DNA from: Phycisphaerales bacterium | GTDB taxonomy: Bacteria; Planctomycetota; Phycisphaerae; Sedimentisphaerales; Anaerobacaceae | Direction: 5' to 3' | Assembly (NCBI GenBank): GCA_011057845.1 | Contig: DSDB01000286.1 | Span: 1-7,799, forward strand | DNA length: 7,799 bases | Shown here: piece by piece, positions 7,010 through 7,799 of the stretch | How positions within the stretch are numbered: position 1 is the stretch's first letter | How the letters are laid out: each line of letters begins with the position of its first letter | The notes under the pieces: model-generated | The model's input: the letters and a program-made list of their open reading frames with translations, nothing else | Told to the model about the DNA's origin: nothing | Database searches by the model: none | Made by a program: the position numbers and the translations under genes

Positions 7010-7799
7010 CCGAATTCCTTTCATATTCATAGGGTCCCAAGTCCACGGCCGGGCCTTGCGGCCGCCGCAGGCCGTCGATGTCCGTTTGCGGGGCCGAATC
7101 GACGCTTCCGGCGTCGATGGCCGGGCTGTCGGCTCTGTGCCGCATGTCGAGATTATCAAAATCGCGGAAGAAGCGGTAGGGCTCTTTCACGACGATGTTA
7201 TGGTCGCAGATGTTCGAGCCCGGACAACTGATCGGCGAATCCACGATGTTGTTGCGAACGATGCAGTTCTTGCAGGAGAACTTGCCGTGCGTCGTGCCCA
7301 GGACGATGCCCGCCAGGAAATCGCCGCCGTAGGGGTTGTAGGCAATGTTGTTGACGACGACCGAATCGGTCAGGCCGCTGAGGGTGATGCCGTGGTGGTG
7401 CTGGACGAGCACGAGATTGTTCTCCACCCGCCAACCGGGGCCGGGACTGTCGAAATTGCATATCCCCTGGGGACTGTGCAGCAGGGAGCTGGACACCTTG
7501 TCATCCCGGGCGATCACGCGATTACCGCGGACCAGAATGTTGCGAATCGGCGTGGTCTTGTCGACGCCACGATGGAACTGGATGCCGTCGTCGTGATTGT
7601 CGTTGACCTTGTAAAAGTACTTCATGGAGTTGCCGACAAGCCGCGAGTTGTCGGCCGAGCAGACAATCCCATCGCCGGCAATGTGCTCGATAGAGTTGCC
7701 CTCAACCGCGATGTTCTGCCCGGCGACGATGATTCCGAAGTTCACGTACCGCAGCGTGTTGCGGCGGATGACGGCGTTGTCGCAGATGAAGCTGATGCC
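6993..7799 (-). CDS. Right-handed parallel beta-helix protein, C-terminal part, cut by window edge
   Basis: Only the last 268 residues are in the window; the frame is still open at 7799, so the start and any signal peptide are outside. A GTG at 7745 is in frame but should not be taken as the start, because the 18 codons before it continue the same repeat (NAVIRRNTLRY). About seven turns of a parallel beta-helix can be read, each with a 'V-x-N/G-N' step: VIRRN, VEGN, LVGN, VRGN, VENN, VVNN, VRNN. A DDGIQFHRG segment and an HHHGI segment could form part of a binding or active face. The C-terminus carries SPAIDAGS, DIDGLRRPQG and VDLGPYEYE, a tail common in planctomycete exported beta-helix proteins. 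Such folds include polysaccharide lyases, epimerases, hydrolases and adhesins; nothing here chooses among them. It ends 17 nt inside the GH16 gene, so the two are very likely one operon and may act on the same polysaccharide. Confidence 0.85.
   Translation of the reverse strand, partial: GISFICDNAVIRRNTLRYVNFGIIVAGQNIAVEGNSIEHIAGDGIVCSADNSRLVGNSMKYFYKVNDNHDDGIQFHRGVDKTTPIRNILVRGNRVIARDDKVSSSLLHSPQGICNFDSPGPGWRVENNLVLVQHHHGITLSGLTDSVVVNNIAYNPYGGDFLAGIVLGTTHGKFSCKNCIVRNNIVDSPISCPGSNICDHNIVVKEPYRFFRDFDNLDMRHRADSPAIDAGSVDSAPQTDIDGLRRPQGPAVDLGPYEYERNSDDESK
7016..7021 (-). promoter_or_regulatory. Ribosome binding site of the GH16 gene, inside the preceding gene
   Basis: AAAGGA on the minus strand, 6 nt before the ATG at 7009 and 9 nt before the ATG at 7006. 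It lies within the last codons of the beta-helix gene, so ribosomes finishing that gene would stop beside it. It argues against starting at the farther upstream ATGs, whose codons read poorly as a signal peptide. Confidence 0.65.

Overview
The window looks like a piece of a planctomycete chromosome, most likely class Phycisphaerae. Three sequence traits point there: a dockerin-like Ca-binding pair placed straight after a signal peptide, with the Cys-Arg-Val and 'LAEHWL' flavour common in that class; a right-handed beta-helix protein ending in the 'SPAIDAG ... DIDG ... RPQG ... DLGPYEY' tail frequent in Planctomycetes; and a giant CotH-type protein carrying several lamin-tail domains. The lineage call is inferred from protein style, not from a marker-gene search. 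Base composition is GC-rich by eye.

All four genes lie on the minus strand, so the order of transcription is from high to low coordinates. (1) 6993-7799: 3' part of a secreted or surface right-handed beta-helix protein whose start lies outside the window. (2) 5441-7009: a secreted DUF3472-GH16 fusion with an intact EIDIME catalytic motif (laminarinase-like), whose start overlaps the end of gene 1 by 17 nt. (3) 765-5243: a 1492-residue secreted multidomain protein (dockerin-like, LTD, chitobiase C-terminal-like, CotH kinase-like, jelly-roll, LTD x3), with its own near-consensus promoter in the 197-nt gap before it. (4) 1-620: 5' part of enolase, with a clear ribosome binding site and a possible promoter in the 144-nt gap before it. 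It runs off the low-coordinate edge.

The three secreted proteins probably form an extracellular carbohydrate-handling locus. The GH16 enzyme would cut a beta-glucan such as laminarin and the beta-helix protein may bind or modify a polysaccharide. The CotH protein carries adhesive modules whose partner is unknown. Enolase is a housekeeping glycolytic gene that happens to sit next to this accessory locus. No RNA genes, CRISPR arrays, insertion sequences or long repeats were seen, and no stretch over 300 nt lacks a gene.

The most unusual items are the CotH protein's architecture (four LTD domains in two alternating subtypes, and a jelly-roll module that seems to split a chitobiase-C-like fold) and the DUF3472-GH16 fusion. 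I found no convincing evidence of a wholly new defence, mobile or regulatory system here.
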